A DNA stretch of 64,000 nucleotides from Anagrus nilaparvatae (GCA_022575985.1 JAKSXM010000231.1:6574501-6638500), one strand, 5' to 3'. Shown: positions 10,523-22,560, counted from the first letter of the stretch. Notes: generated by a model from the letters alone, not told the origin. Program-made: numbers and translations.

Positions 10523-10842
10523 ATTCATGAAAGTGTCATATGCCATGGTGTCAGTTTCAGCATCCCATACGCACCTATTCCGCATCCAGAATTTTCCATT
10601 AATACAACATTTACAGCAAGCTTATAATTTTTATGTTTGTTCACTTCACCTGAATATAGTTATAAAATGAATTTGATTGTTATAAAAATGATAACTTATT
10701 ATATTTTTAATTTACTTCCTATTCTTATCCTAACTAAGTCAGTTATTTGTTTCATCCATTTTTCAGCTTCTTCTGCAGAATAAACTTTTGTCGATAATGT
10801 ATCAAACATAACATTATGGATTATTTTCTTTGCTTTTTTTGG
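10523..10842 (-). pseudogene. DYNLT2B/Tctex1D2-like dynein light chain pseudogene
   Basis: Two exons of a Tctex1-type dynein light chain are readable. The exon at 10716-10842 encodes KKIIHNVMFDTLSTKVYSAE and EKWMKQITDLVRIRI. A GT-AG intron joins it in phase to 10523-10649, which encodes NYKLAVNVVLMENSG. There the frame is lost by an indel and resumes as RCVWDAETDTMAYDTFMN, ending at a good donor (AAT|GTAAGA). The order YSxEE, VVLxE, RCxWDAETD, FMN is the DYNLT2B signature, a subunit of the intraflagellar-transport dynein-2 complex. Possible upstream exons with good splice sites lie at 10912-10947 and 11022-11075, but they do not join in frame. The final exon (the conserved end after FMN) is not found. 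Retained introns mean a duplicated, not processed, pseudogene. Confidence 0.75.
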
Positions 10843-11089
10843 CTAGAATCTAGAAATTTTTAAGCATATTAAATTACTTTAAGATTAAGAAAAACCATAA
10901 ATAAACCTCACCTTTCACTCAGTTTTGCCATAAACATAATTCTAATGCTGAAAAATAAAAAACAAAGAAATTACGTTCTTTATATTAATTTAAAAAAAAT
11001 ATTAAAAATTTTTATACTTACCTGAATAAAACTTTTGTTTATTTAACTATATCCACCAAAGAATTTAAAATAAACCTGAAAAAAATAAT

Positions 11090-12060
11090 AACAAATTTAT
11101 AAACACAGCCATTAACCTAGCAGTCGCCTAAGCGGACTAACCTAACTACTACTGAAAGTCTTCTAGTTTAAATTTAAGCGCGTAATTTAAAACAACTTTT
11201 TAAACTTCTTCTACTATTTTTTTAAAAACGTGGATATAAAAATAATAAATAATATATAAATTTGTATATTTTTTTTAATTAATATTTTTATGCAAAATTT
11301 TTAAAAAGATGATATAGTAAAATTAAGTACTCGAATTTAAACTAATACTTGTTTTTCAGCAGTATTGGCTTTTAATTACCTTACAATAAGCATACATTGC
11401 TGTTAACAAATTTGTTATTATCTTTTCTCAGATAAAAACGAATATCTTAAGGCACACAGGTAGAATTTGATTTAGGTAATTAAAAAATGTTAATATATTC
11501 TTTTTAAAGAATATGGGAAATTTTTCTTTGATTTTTTTCAGGATTAAGAAAGATTAATATATACTGAAAGATTTAGATATTTTAATCAAATTTAGAAACT
11601 CAAAGTATATTTTATATTTTCACAGCACATTTTAGTAAATTATTATAAAGGAAAGTTGGTGCCAGTTTTATTGATCAGTAATATTCAGCAAACGATCTTG
11701 TTAGGTGAAAAATAAATACGAATAATCTAAACTCTATTATTTATGTTAATTAATGCAGATAAAAAAATTTTCTTTATAAATTTTAAATATTTTTATGAAA
11801 ATTCGGGTTAAAGAAAAATTTTCGAATAATTATTTATGAATATACTTTGAATAACATGTAATAATAAATAATAGTTTTCCATTTATGAAGGTGTGGATCC
11901 CATCAAGATTATTAAAGAAAAAATACTCAATAAATATGTGATCGTGCCTGAAATAAAAAAGCCTTAGCTTTTTTATAATTCTTTGCGATTTTTGCCATAG
12001 ATATTTAAATTTTGTTTACATTACGGTTTGGTTTAAAAGTACCCCACAGCTGTACGAACT
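11090..12060. other. AT-rich, nothing identified
   Basis: No protein-like frame, RNA gene or inverted repeat was recognised in this stretch. Confidence 0.4.
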
Positions 12061-12061
12061 T

Positions 12062-12590
12062 TATAAGGGTGAATTTAGATGGGCTTTTTTCTTTCTACTT
12101 CTTATGCTTTTTAGCGCTAAAACTAATTTCTTTAAATTTTTTTATTTTCTTAATTTTAAGTTAATATAATTAATCAAATACATCATTAAAATTAATTTTT
12201 GTTATAAGTTTTAACGTAATTCAGTATAGCAGAAAATCAGGTTATTTGTTTGAGTAATTGTAAATAAATGATTTTAAAGTAATTTTTATATTTTATCACG
12301 ACCACATCTAACAAATAAAGCAGTTTAATATTATTCATAAATTACATGAATTTGTATTTGTGAATGATAATATTTACCCGTGCAAACCGATAAATAAAAT
12401 TATCATAAATGATTTTAATTGTCATTATTAATAAAAATTGTTATTATAGTTGCTTTAAGGTCTCTATTTGCAACAAAAAAAACAAATTTTTACAAAAAAG
12501 AAATTAAATTCATTTAGCGAACTAAAAAGCAAAAGAAGTAAGAAGATTCGCTGTAGTTATAAAAAAAGTCAGTCCATTTGAAACCGGAAG
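12062..12590. repeat. Diverged inverted-repeat element
   Basis: Left TTCTACTTCTTATGCTTTTT and AGCGCTAAAACTAATTTC are matched in inverse orientation near 12500-12555 (AAAAAGCAAAAGAAGTAAGA). The left tip, AGGGTGAATTTAGATGG, is shared with the TIR of the element at 46.86-47.14 kb, suggesting one family. Confidence 0.55.
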
Positions 12591-12877
12591 AGAAAATTTT
12601 CAAGGCGTGCAAATTTTAAAATAATTTTATTTATTGTTTTAATCAAAAAATATAGATACTCTTATACTTAGATACGTAATTAGTTAAAATTTTAATTCGG
12701 TAAATAATTTTTTTTTTTCAAATAAAAATAAAGAAAGTCTCATATAATTAATATGTTTTCGAAAAAAAGTCAGTTATTTAAAAATATAAAATGTTCATTA
12801 TTTAATTAAGAAAGCACTCAAATATAAAATTCAGATATTTTTTTAAGTCCAAAATCTTTTTATTCCTTATTATCTTA

Positions 12878-14057
12878 TTATTTGTCGTTTTCAGCCTCAT
12901 CCTCATTCTTGTCTGAAAAAAAATTAAAATTTTTTTTAAAACGTAATTCTAAAAATTTGATGTATTTGAAAAAAGGAAAATAAGAGTCTACAGTAAATAA
13001 ACAATATTTTATAAAACTTACTTCTTAATGACCATAGTAGTCTATCGCTTAATCTTTTACTAGAATTAACAATTTTTTCACTGTCTGGATGATTTCTAAA
13101 TGCATCTTTATTTTTAATGACAAATATAAGAGATTTATTCAATAATATTTCCGAATTGGAAGCATCAGCCGCTGTAAGAATTTTCCCAATATTATCAATA
13201 CTTAATTCATCGCACAACGCCTCCTCGCAGAGTTTCTTTAAATCGCTGATGGCATATTTTTCGGCAGCCACAATTAACTCATGGGCTATTTCAAGCAAAT
13301 TGTCTACTTTGTTGATGTATATAAACCGTAACATTTCTTGGATGGCTACAAAACTCGTATCCATTATTTCTATGGAATTCGCTGGTGCTTTTTCTTTTTT
13401 TAAAATTTCTAAAAATACAGGACTTGCAGCAGCTAGTACATTTTTGTGAACTTTGATTTCTTTTTTACCAATGAGTAAAGTACAATCAGCAAATAAAGTA
13501 TCTTTATATAAATTTTTCCACGTGTTGCTTACATTTTCTAGCACAGCCTTTGATGATAATGCAAATTCTGTATCCAAATTATTATCTATATCTGATAATT
13601 TCATTGTTTTTGTGTTAAAATCTTCCACTAAACAAGCTTTAATGCAACAAAGTAGAATAAGCTTATCATTTTGTAAATATTTTTTAAGGTTCTCTTTCTT
13701 TATAAATTTTTCGCAACCGTACATACTTATATCTTTTTTAAATTTTTTAGTACCAGTTATTGACTTTTGTAATACATTTTCTTTATCAAATAATGTAATT
13801 GAAAATTTAGCTTGAATTGTTTTTATTGGTTTTGAGAATTTCGGACATAAATAAATAGACACGTAATCTTTACTTTCATCTCTAGATCCATTAGGAAATA
13901 TTAAAATATACCAAGAGATACTGTCATTCCCTTCCATTTTAAAATATGGACTGCTTATGCTCAAGCTTGTACTTAAATCATTTTTTTCACTAAAATCATG
14001 AATTATGCACAGAAAATTGCAATAAAATTCATTAGCAGTTACAACTTTGTGTTTCAT
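12878..14057 (-). CDS. MATH-BTB protein (SPOP/TDPOZ-like), two coding exons
   Basis: Predicted substrate adaptor of a Cullin-3 ubiquitin ligase: the MATH domain binds the target and BTB binds Cul3. Exon 1 spans 14057-13022 and exon 2 spans 12912-12878. The intron has donor AA|GTAAGT and a T-rich acceptor TTTTTTTCAG, and the join gives WSLRNKNEDEAENDK then stop, about 356 residues. MATH is about residues 8-143 (SWYILIFPNG, ESKDYVSIYL). BTB is about 180-283 (LFADCTLLIGKKEIKVHKNV, AAASPVFLEI, EMLRFIYINKVDNL). A BACK-like helix region follows (LKKLCEEALCDELSIDNIGK). The full order and length match SPOP-type proteins; the acidic tail is short. The sequence is diverged from SPOP, as in the lineage-expanded TDPOZ families of insects. 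No internal stop exists, so it is probably functional. A further 5' non-coding exon cannot be excluded. Confidence 0.88.
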
Positions 14058-14339
14058 ATACTTTTGGCAGCCAAAAGAACATCTTTATAATCTAAATCAC
14101 TCATTCTTAGTCAATATGCTCTACAAAATTATTATATTTACAAAAAATATTCTCGCGAATATGATTGATAAATTTTTTTTTATATTTAAAAAATATCGGA
14201 ACAACCCTGAAACAAAATTCGTAATCCGTAAATAACAATCTATAAATTAAAATACGTATCAATCATTTTATATCATAATTTCGTCCAAAAATATTCAAAA
14301 CACTGCTGTACACGCACGTATTGTCTTCTATACTTATTA

Positions 14340-15400
14340 AAAATATTGGTGCTTCTTCGTTCCCCCCCCCCCCCCCCACCAAATCGCATTTTTTCACTAG
14401 GAAATTATTCTAAACGACTAAATTAGTTTTAAAAAAATGTTTTTAGGTGGGAAAAACACTTTTAATTGAAAAAAAATTGATTTTTTTATTTTTTTTTTTT
14501 ATTTTTTTTACCTTTTTTTTTTTTGAATAATAATATAACCTTAAACATAATAATAAAATTATTTTTTATTCAATGGATAAAATGATTGTATGTTGTATGT
14601 CCTCCAATATTTGTAAAATAGATTTGAATTTTTATACTTTTGTCGCCAAAGAAATAGAAATAACAAGTACGAATCAATCATGTTTCTATGTGTCCCGCAC
14701 TCTTTTTTTGTTCTACCTACCTTTTTTTAAACCTACCCCCAATGCTGTACTCGCACCTACCCCTAGAATAAGTAAAATTCTGGGGGTCGAGGGGGCGAAG
14801 CCCCCAATATAGAAAAAAGCAATTTAAACCTACCCCCAATGCTGTACTCGCACCTACCCCTAGAATAAGTAAAATTCTGGGGGTCGAGGGGGCGAAGCCC
14901 TCCGTGGGGGTATGGGGGCGAAGCCCCCAATAAAGAAAAAAGCAATTTAAACCTACCCCCAATGCTGTACTCGCACCTACCCCTAGAATAAGTAAAATTC
15001 GGGGGGTCGAGGGGCGAAGCCCCCCGTGGGGGTATGGGGGCGAAGCCCCCAATAAAGAAAAAAGCAATTTAAACCTTCCCCCAATGCTGTACTCGCACCT
15101 ACCCCTAGAATAAGTAAAATTCTGGGGGTCGAGGGAGCAAAGCCGCCTGTGGGGGTATCGGGGCGAAGCCCCCAATAATGAAAAAAGCAATTTAAACCTA
15201 CCCCTAATGCTGTACCCCTAGAATAAGCAAAATCCTTAAAATTTTTAACAAATTTTCAAAATTATTAAAAATTTTTTTTTTTTTTTTTTTGCATTTTTCC
15301 CACCCAAAACTTATTGTTAACTTCATTTTAAGTGTTTTTAAGCAATTTCCAGCAAAAATTTTAGCGATTTGGTGGGGGGGGGGAAACGAAGAAGATCCAA
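14340..15400. mobile_element. TIR element with C-tract ends and internal tandem repeats
   Basis: The left end CTTCTTCGTT, a run of about 17 C, then ACCAAATCGC, is mirrored on the right by GCGATTTGGTGG, a G run, then AACGAAGAAG. Inner parts (TAGGTGGGAAAAACACTTTT versus its inverse near 15295-15340) also pair. Homology may extend outward a few bases (TATTAAA...ATTGG). The interior is a tandem array. No transposase is seen. Confidence 0.75.
14727..15230. repeat. Tandem array, ~97-122-bp units with GGGGGCGAAGCCCCC hairpins
   Basis: Four units and a partial fifth begin AATGCTGTACTCGCACCTAC, continue CCCTAGAATAAGTAAAATTC and contain the palindrome GGGGGCGAAGCCCCC once or twice. The 157-codon minus-strand frame across it is a by-product of the repeat period and is not annotated as a gene. 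Confidence 0.88.
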
Positions 15401-15683
15401 AATATTTAATATTTCAATATATACACACAGTCAACTTTAATTTTTAAATAACTAATTTTGAATTTATATTAAATTTATAAGAAATTGTATTGTGGTCCTG
15501 CTGATAACTTAATTATTTGATTGAACGTTAGTTTACAGTAAATATACGTGGTTTTTTATATTTGTAAATACTAGCACGTGCTCTTCATTGTAGTTTTCAG
15601 CTTTCTGGCTATTCTGCTATTACGGCAGCTTGTAGCGGCCTCTCGTTAACACGCATGTAAACCGTATTTTCAGCTTGCTTGCA

Positions 15684-16311
15684 GGGTAATTCCATGGATA
15701 AATAGCACAAAATGGAACGCGAGGTCTCAGAAATAAAAAATTTTATTTTTTTTCGAAAAAACTACTTAAAATTAGATGATTCACCAAATCTGAAGGTTTT
15801 TTATGGATTTTTAAGAGAGTTATGCTGTTCTAAAGTTTTTTGGTAAAATTGCTCTCCTCAGCCACCATTTTTGAAAGTTCCGTAGAAAAGCTCCGGAATA
15901 CGTTAAAAAATAAAAAAAAAAAAGGTTTTCGATGTAAAATTTGATTAGGAATCCGAATTTTCAGTCAGATTTTCCCCATTCTGTGCCCATTCGCGGGAAA
16001 ATTCAAATTCCTGCCCCAAATTTGGCAACTTTAAGTGAAAATAGCCGAAAGGTTTCCCACTGAAAAAAAAATGTTTTCTTCTGAAATTTTTCCAAAAGTT
16101 CATACATATCATAGAAAAAATTTTCCCGAGGGTAATTTTTGTTATAGGAGAGCAATGCTGATTTTAGTGAATTTTCCACTTTTTTCAATTTTGACTTGTT
16201 AGTTAATTTGCTAATTTCCCGCTTAGTCACGTGACTAAATGAAAATCTGACAAAAAAATTGGGTTCTCCAGGAAATTTTACATAGATATAGTAATTTTGG
16301 TATCCTTAGCA
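15684..16311. mobile_element. Foldback family F1, copy A (one arm only)
   Basis: Begins GGGTAATTCCATGGATAAAT and follows the left arm of the complete copies at 26.1, 34.4 and 48.4 kb for about 630 bases, then diverges after CCTTAGCATGAT. The centre and the right arm are absent, so this is a truncated and older copy, with more substitutions than the others. Confidence 0.9.
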
Positions 16312-16549
16312 TGATTTTCAAGGTAGGATTGTGAAATAACGGATAGAGATATATGAATCAAATTTTTTTTATTGTTTACAAATATATTAAAAATTAAAAA
16401 AAAAATTTTTTTTTGTTTTTTGTGACTACAATTTTGCGTGAGAGACGTGTACTTGCGTCTCTGAAAAAAAAATCCAAAAATATGTACACGATATTTTGAC
16501 TTAGGATAATCTAAAACATACGAAAAAAAATTGGTAAGACTGAAAACCC

Positions 16550-16712
16550 GTAATTTCGGGATGTCGTCGAGTTTTTTCAAAAAAATTAATTAGGAACAAA
16601 ATGGCGGCTACACATAGTTAAAATGAAAAAAAAAGCCTATAATTTTCGGGCAAAAGCAGCTGTAAAAATTTTTTCAGAACATAAAAAAAAAACTCGTCGA
16701 CATCCCGAAATT
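16550..16712. repeat. Short inverted repeat
   Basis: AATTTCGGGATGTCGTCGAG on the left pairs with CTCGTCGACATCCCGAAATT on the right, about 100 bases apart. It may be the end of another foldback element that replaced the right half of copy A. Confidence 0.6.
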
Positions 16713-17022
16713 TGTGCATTTATTAAGTTGCTCAGTAAATTTAAAGTAAATCTGTGCAGAAGTTATCGCGCAATCGTGTACGTGGTTTTCAAAGACGTTG
16801 TTTCGAGTAAAACGACTTTAAAGTTTTGGAATAATTTTTTCGGTACTTTTAGTTATTAAATTATTTATTTTTTTTTTTATTCGTGAGAGAAATTTATAAC
16901 AGAAAACTCTAGACCAAAAAAATTAAAATCGGTCAAGTAGTTTTAGAGAAATCTTAATTAGAAGGTGTAAAAACATAGTTTTCTAAATAAAAATAAAAAA
17001 TTTTTTTTTGTATATTTAAGTA

Positions 17023-17140
17023 GGGTAAATGAACCAGTGAATGACCGGCCTCCAGTGAATGACCAATACCGTGTATTTCTTATGGAAAACGAGTGGTCAT
17101 TTATTAGATTTTAACCGGTCATTCACTGGTTCATTTACCC
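17023..17140. mobile_element. 118-bp MITE with 26-bp perfect TIRs and TA duplication
   Basis: GGGTAAATGAACCAGTGAAT (continuing GACCGG) is exactly inverted at the right end, and both flanks are TA (17021-17022 and 17141-17142). A TA target duplication suggests mobilisation by a Tc1/mariner-type transposase. The motif CCAGTGAATGACC is repeated once just inside the left TIR. Confidence 0.88.
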
Positions 17141-18120
17141 TATACTTATAAGTTATCAGTGATTTTTGAGTCATAAAGTTAACCTTCTGGTTTTCATACT
17201 GAACCTGTAGCTGATTTTACCCCTGCTGCTTGGCTAATTTTCTATTTTTTACCATTTTGGCACGGCTAAATTTGGCGTCATAAACAATCGTGAATATTAG
17301 TAAAATTTGCTCATAATTTCTATCAGTGACCAGTTCCGACATAATTTATATTTATATATCTTAATATTAAGATACGTACAATAGTAATAGAGCCATACCG
17401 TTAAATTTTATAAAAAGCACGTTTGACGGTGCGCGCAAAACAGGCCAAAAAATATACTTAGGGGGGAGGATCTAAAAATAAATTTTTTTTACATACTCTT
17501 GAGACATATATAAAGTAATTAATAGAAAAAAAAAAAAATCAATTATCAAAAAAAAGTTTAGATAAAACGAAGTCGAATTTGAGCAACATCTTAAATTGAC
17601 GATAACTTCGCTTAATTTCATCATAAAAAGATAAGTTTTTATTTCTTCTGGAGTGGTTTTTCCCTGGCAATCAGATTTTTTTATCTATTTTTTTAAATTT
17701 TATTTACCTATAAAGTTATTTTAAAAATTTGGGGTAGCTCAGATACGAAAAACACGGTTTTTGACATAAAAGTGAAAAATTCTTTTTGGCACCTATCGCC
17801 GATTTCTTGTTCACGATTTTTTTCGGTTTTCTGAAGATTCAAACTACCTGAAAACACAGGTCATATCGATGTGCCCTCAAAAAAAAAATTACGATTTCAG
17901 GCTCAAATTAAGTAGCACTTTTAAAATAATTGCTCAGATACTTCTAATTTTCGTGTTTTTTTTTCAGCATTCTTTGAAAAATATGGTTGGGTAAAAAAAT
18001 GAAAATTTGAATCATTGAAAACGTTTTCATGAACCCTCAGGTAAAGCAGAAAGTTCCTCTTTTAATATTTTTTGGAAAATCGGAAAATTGTTTTATATGA
18101 AAATTTAAAAATTATGCCTC
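17141..18120. other. Repeat-derived AT-rich DNA, no gene
   Basis: No coding frame is seen. Around 17990-18115 there is a diverged, inverted relative of the ~125-bp tandem family found at 19.1 and 21.4 kb (phrases such as CAGGTAAAGCAGAAAGTTCC). Confidence 0.4.
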
Positions 18121-18121
18121 A

Positions 18122-18400
18122 ATCGGGACTTTGATAAAAATTTTTTTATCGGAAACTCGATCGGAATTGTAATTTTTGATCAGAATTTCGATCGAAATTT
18201 TTTATCGGAAACTCGATCGAAATTTTGATTTTTGATCGGATTTTCGATCGAAATTTTTTATCGGAAAGTCGATCGGAATTTTGATTTTTGATCGGATTTT
18301 CGATTGAAATTTTTTTATCGGAAACTTGATCGGCGAAAATTTCGATCGGGGTTTCGATCGGGATTCCGATCGAAAGTTCGATCGGAAATCCGATCGACTA
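18122..18400. repeat. Tandem CGATCG-rich array, ~58-bp unit
   Basis: Successive units read ATCGGAAACTCGATCG followed by TTTTGATTTTTGATCGGATT. The right part degenerates into dense GATCG palindromes. Confidence 0.85.
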
Positions 18401-18404
18401 TTTC

Positions 18405-18780
18405 GATACGGGTTAGTAGTACGCGGTAGTAATGGGTAGTAAATTTGGTAATGATAAGTAATAATCGAGTAGTGACTTTTAAATGAAAGCATGATAATAG
18501 TTTGGTAATAATAAAAAAATAAAGTAATAATTTGTAATGAAGAGTAATGAATAGTAGTAAACGGTAATACGAATACGAATTACCGCGCTGAAATTTTAGT
18601 AGTATTTTGTAGTACTTGGTAGTATAAACTAATATTTTCCATCATTAAATAATAAAAGTAATAAGTTATTGATTCGGTAATACGAATACGAATTGAAATT
18701 CGCATTTAAATTAGAGTAGTATTTAGTATTACTTGGTAGTATAAGGTAATATATTACATTTTTACATAAAAGTAATAAGT
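18405..18780. repeat. TAGTA-rich repeat, ~120-bp dimer
   Basis: GGTAATACGAATACGAATT followed by AGTAGTATTT and ACTTGGTAGTATAA occurs twice (from about 18565 and 18672), preceded by irregular TAGTAA/GGTAGTAAT units. Confidence 0.7.
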
Positions 18781-19079
18781 AGTTGATGAACTATTGAAAT
18801 AAAGATGCATCTAAAATGAATTAAACTTTAAAAAAAGTAATTTAATTATTTTAATAACATTTAATTTAATTTGTTTAATTTAAATATGTTTACGTAAATA
18901 AATAATTACATAATAATATAAAAATATTCACTAAGAATACAATTGTATAAATTAGGATTAATCAAAAATTAATCTACAATAAATTTACATACTTGCAGAA
19001 AAACAACGATAATGATTTCTCATATGATAAACCATATGATATAAAATTGACCCTAAAAAAGTTATTTATTTAATTTTTA

Positions 19080-19460
19080 TTATTTCTGTAATATCATGAA
19101 TAACTTCGAGATGGAAATAAAACATCCAAGAAAATCCTGGTGGTATAATATTTCATTTTTCCCCAGGAATATTCAATTTTTAATGCAAAAACATTTTCCG
19201 ATATTTCAAGATGCCAGAACAAAAACATAGGAAAAAGAAGTTTCTGCATGACCTGGGGTTTTTTTGAAATTGAAAAAAATGTTTGTATGGTTGAAAATTT
19301 TCATTTTTTTGCCTCATTATATTTTCCGAATTTTTTAATATCGCGGATAAAAAAACATAGAATGAACTTTATACATTATTGGGGATTTTAAGGCTGAGAG
19401 AAACTTATTTATAGGAGAAAATTTTGATATATTGTTTTATGTATTGACATTTAAGTTCCG
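19080..19460. repeat. ~125-bp tandem family, first array
   Basis: About three diverged units share ATATTTTCCGA, AACATAGAATGAACTTT or variants, ACCTGGGG(T)TTTT and GAAAATTTTCATTTTTT. The same family forms the 21.36-21.91 kb array and a piece at 41.34-41.52 kb. Confidence 0.65.
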
Positions 19461-19639
19461 GAGGAATTATAAAAATCATTTTTACAGATCTAATGTCAGG
19501 CGAAAAATGTTTTAATAATTTTATTTATTACTTATTATATTATTACAATAACTGATGCTTTTTTATGAATTTATTTGGACATTTTATTTTGTTTCACCCG
19601 TTTGGATTAAAAAAATTTATAACCGGTTTGTGTAACTAC

Positions 19640-19912
19640 ACAACCAACGAGCATGGAACATGTTCAATTATAACGGTAATACATCCAAAAACCAAAATTA
19701 CAATAATTCCTGAAATATAAATTATCCTAAATCCATAAACTATTCTAAGTTCTTGTACTTATCAGGCCCTGACCCCCACTTCAAATTATTCTAAGTCCCT
19801 AAATTGAAAATATTCTAATCCCCCCCTTTAAAAACGTTACTTTTTCACCCCCTAAGAACATAAATAAAGAGTGTACTGTATTTTGCTATTTGTGAGTAAA
19901 TCTCATAATAAT

Positions 19913-19958
<46 letters not shown>

Positions 19959-20055
19959 TTTAACCCCCTCCCCCTAAAAACGTCAATTTTTCTACCCCCC
20001 CCTGCCGAGCCAATGTTTTTCAAATACCCCTTCCAATGAACATGTTCCATGTTAT
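19640..20055. repeat. AACATGGAACATGTT repeat family, copy 1, with (TAA)n
   Basis: Contains GCATGGAACATGTTC at the left and GAACATGTTCCATGTT at about 20038, enclosing iterations of CTAAGTCCCTAAATTGAA and C-rich runs. It matches 40.7-41.17 kb closely, except that about 90 bases with a TAA microsatellite (19905-19960) are inserted here. Confidence 0.75.
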
Positions 20056-20214
20056 TATCGGTTATTTTATGTAAATAAGGTGAATTTTTAACAACAAATT
20101 TTTCACTTTTATGTAATTTATTACTTTTCAAATAATAATAATAAGAAAAAAAATAATATAACCCTATATACTTTTTTTGGAATATCAACTTTTCGACTAA
20201 TGATAAAAACATTC

Positions 20215-20725
20215 AACAGGTTCCAAGGGGGAATTTGACCTCTTTTTCACACCGGACACCCCCAAAATCCACATAAATTTTTAAGATACTTTTTTTAAAA
20301 ATTAAATTCACTATTTAGGTTTTTTAGGTCGCTGATCTCAAAAATGATGTCAAAAATTACATTCAACTCTGAAGGGTGAAATAGGCCATTTTTCACCCCT
20401 TTCACCCCTCAAAAACTCATTTTCTCAATGAAACTTTTTTTTTTATTTTTAAAAAGTCTAGTAGGTTTTTTTTGTGCGCTGATAAAAAAAATTGTGTCAG
20501 AAATAACATTCAGCAGGTTCTAAAGGGTGAATTTGGCCATTTTTCACCCTTTTTACCCCTTTTACAGTCATTTTTTCAAAAGAATTTATTTTTTTATTTT
20601 TAAAGGGTCTAGTAGGTTTTTTGGGCGCTGATCTTAAAAATGATGTCGAAAATGACATTTAGCAGGTTCCAAATGGTGAATTTGTCTATTTTTCACCCCT
20701 TTTACCCCTCAAAAACTCATTTTGA
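20215..20725. repeat. ~165-bp tandem array
   Basis: Three to four units contain AGCAGGTTCCAA, GGTGAATTTGGCCATTTTTC, CACCCCTTTTACCCCTCAAA and a GGGCGCTGATCT phrase. Diverged copies recur at 25.9-26.09 and 27.7-28.1 kb. Confidence 0.75.
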
Positions 20726-20739
20726 TAATGTTTATTTCT

Positions 20740-21265
20740 TTAAACATATACGACCTGTTAAATTATTTTAATTTTTGACTCATAAAAGCCTGAGATTCCA
20801 GATCTGGGCAACATGGATCAAAATTCTGCTTGGCTCATATTGAAGATCATTCAATTCTAAAGGGTTGGAAAATTTTCGCTGAACCTATTCAGTAATGAGT
20901 TACAGCTAATTGTTTATAAATTTTAGAGCATTTTAAACTTTTTTTTTTATAAACAATTAAATTTAACTAATTACTGAAGGAGCTTAGCCAAAAATTTCCC
21001 AAGATACATCCCTGTAGAATTGAATGATCTTCAATATAAGCCAAGCAGAATTTTGATCCAAGTTGCCCAGACCTGGAATCTCAAGCTTTTTATGAGTCAA
21101 AAATTACAAAAATTAAACAGGTCATATTTGTTTAAAAAAATTTTTTTTTATATTCTTATATTAGTATACTGAAAAGCATTGATTCTTTCATTGAAAAATT
21201 ATTAAAAATAAATATATGGTTAAAGTATTTCAGTTATAAATTTGCTGCGAAAAAAAACACCCAGT
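20740..21265. mobile_element. Foldback family F2, copy 1
   Basis: The left arm (ACGACCTGTTAAATTATTTT, GATCTGGGCAACATGGATCA, AATTCTGCTTGGCTCATATT) is mirrored by the right arm (TGATCCAAGTTGCCCAGACC and so on). The right tip is GCTGCGAAAAAAAACACCCA. The left tip appears truncated compared with the copy at 42.46-43.12 kb. Confidence 0.8.
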
Positions 21266-21359
21266 GGTGGATAGAGCGCCTTTAATATGATTCATTTAAT
21301 TTAAAATTATACCCAGTACAGGTTAATATATAAAACATCATATTTGGAAATAATTTTGG

Positions 21360-21910
21360 CGTTACATAGTAAACTTTAACTAAAAATATTTATTTTTTTA
21401 TACCAAGATATTTTCCAAGTTTCTAAGATGGCAGACCGAAATACATAAAGAATGGAACTTTCTACATTACCTGGGGGTTCTCAAGGTTGAGAAAAGTGTT
21501 TTTATAGATTAAAACAATTAATTTTTAGACCCCGACATATTTTTCGATTTTCCTCGATAGTGCAAAAAAAATGAAAACAAGAACTTTCTACACCACCTGC
21601 GGATCTTGAAGGTCAAGAAAAACGTTTTTACAGATGAATATTTTCATTTTCCACTGCATTATAATTTCCGATTTTACAAGATAGTGAAAAAAACAACATA
21701 ATAAAATGAACTTTTAACATTGCCTGTGGCTTTTTGAAGAAAATATACATTTTTTTACCCCAAAATATTTTAAGATTTTCCAACATTTCAGGCCAAAAAA
21801 AATATATAATAAAATGAACTTTTTACATTACCTGTGAACTTTTGAGGATGATGATTTAGATGACAATTTTCATTTATTTACCTCATTCTTTTTTCCGATT
21901 TTCCAATATG
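21360..21910. repeat. ~125-bp tandem family, second array
   Basis: Four to five units of the family at 19.1 kb, with GAACTTTCTACATTACCTG and similar phrases. It adjoins the left end of the 9-kb composite element. Confidence 0.7.
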
Positions 21911-22129
21911 GTTGTTGAATATAATGCATTGAACATAACCCAGACAAGGCGAATCCTCCATTGGAGCTCAAATTTTTTCGTCTGATTTAGCTCTAAAAGA
22001 GCTCCAAATAAAATCAAAGATAACTCTAAAATAACTCCAAAAGAGCTCTAAAGCGTTAATATAAGATTTTTTAAAATAATCTTAGCTACTCAGTCAAAAT
22101 ACGGGGGTGGAGAATTTTATTATTACTGG

Positions 22130-22560
22130 CGAATACCAGATTTGGTCTTCTATCAGAGAAATCACCTGCTTCACCCTTAATTTTGCAAAAACTACCCCCA
22201 AAAAGGAGTTTTCTTACATATTCGCATTTCGAGTGCTCAGATTTGCCTCATATGGGTTTTTTGGGTCGATAATCACGAATTTCAACTACTTTTTCACGAA
22301 AAATTAAAACTTCACCCCTTAATTTGTCTAAAACTACCCCCAAAAAAGGGGTGTTTTTGCTATTTTCGCACTTTCAGCACCCAAGATACGCCTGTATACG
22401 TTTTTTGGGTCACTAATCAAGAATCTCGATTTCTTTTTCATAAATAAATAATGTTTCACCCTTAAATTAGCTAAATCTACTCCTAAAAGGGGTGTTTTTG
22501 CTATTTTCGCATTTTGAGAGTCCAGACTAGGTCCATTCAGGTTTTCGTAGTTGAAAATAA
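22130..22560. repeat. ~165-bp tandem units, left arm
   Basis: Three units contain TTCACCCTTAATTTTGCAAA, ACTACCCCCAAAAA, TGCTATTTTCGCATTT and GGGTTTTTTGGGTC. The inverted counterpart is at 28.47-28.86 kb, where GTTTTGGTCAATTTAAG and GTAGCGAAAATG repeat. Confidence 0.8.

Noticed and set aside
14717..15190. 157-codon minus-strand frame rich in LLGASPPYPHGGLRP
   Set aside because: It is a read-through of four tandem DNA units with GC-rich hairpins.
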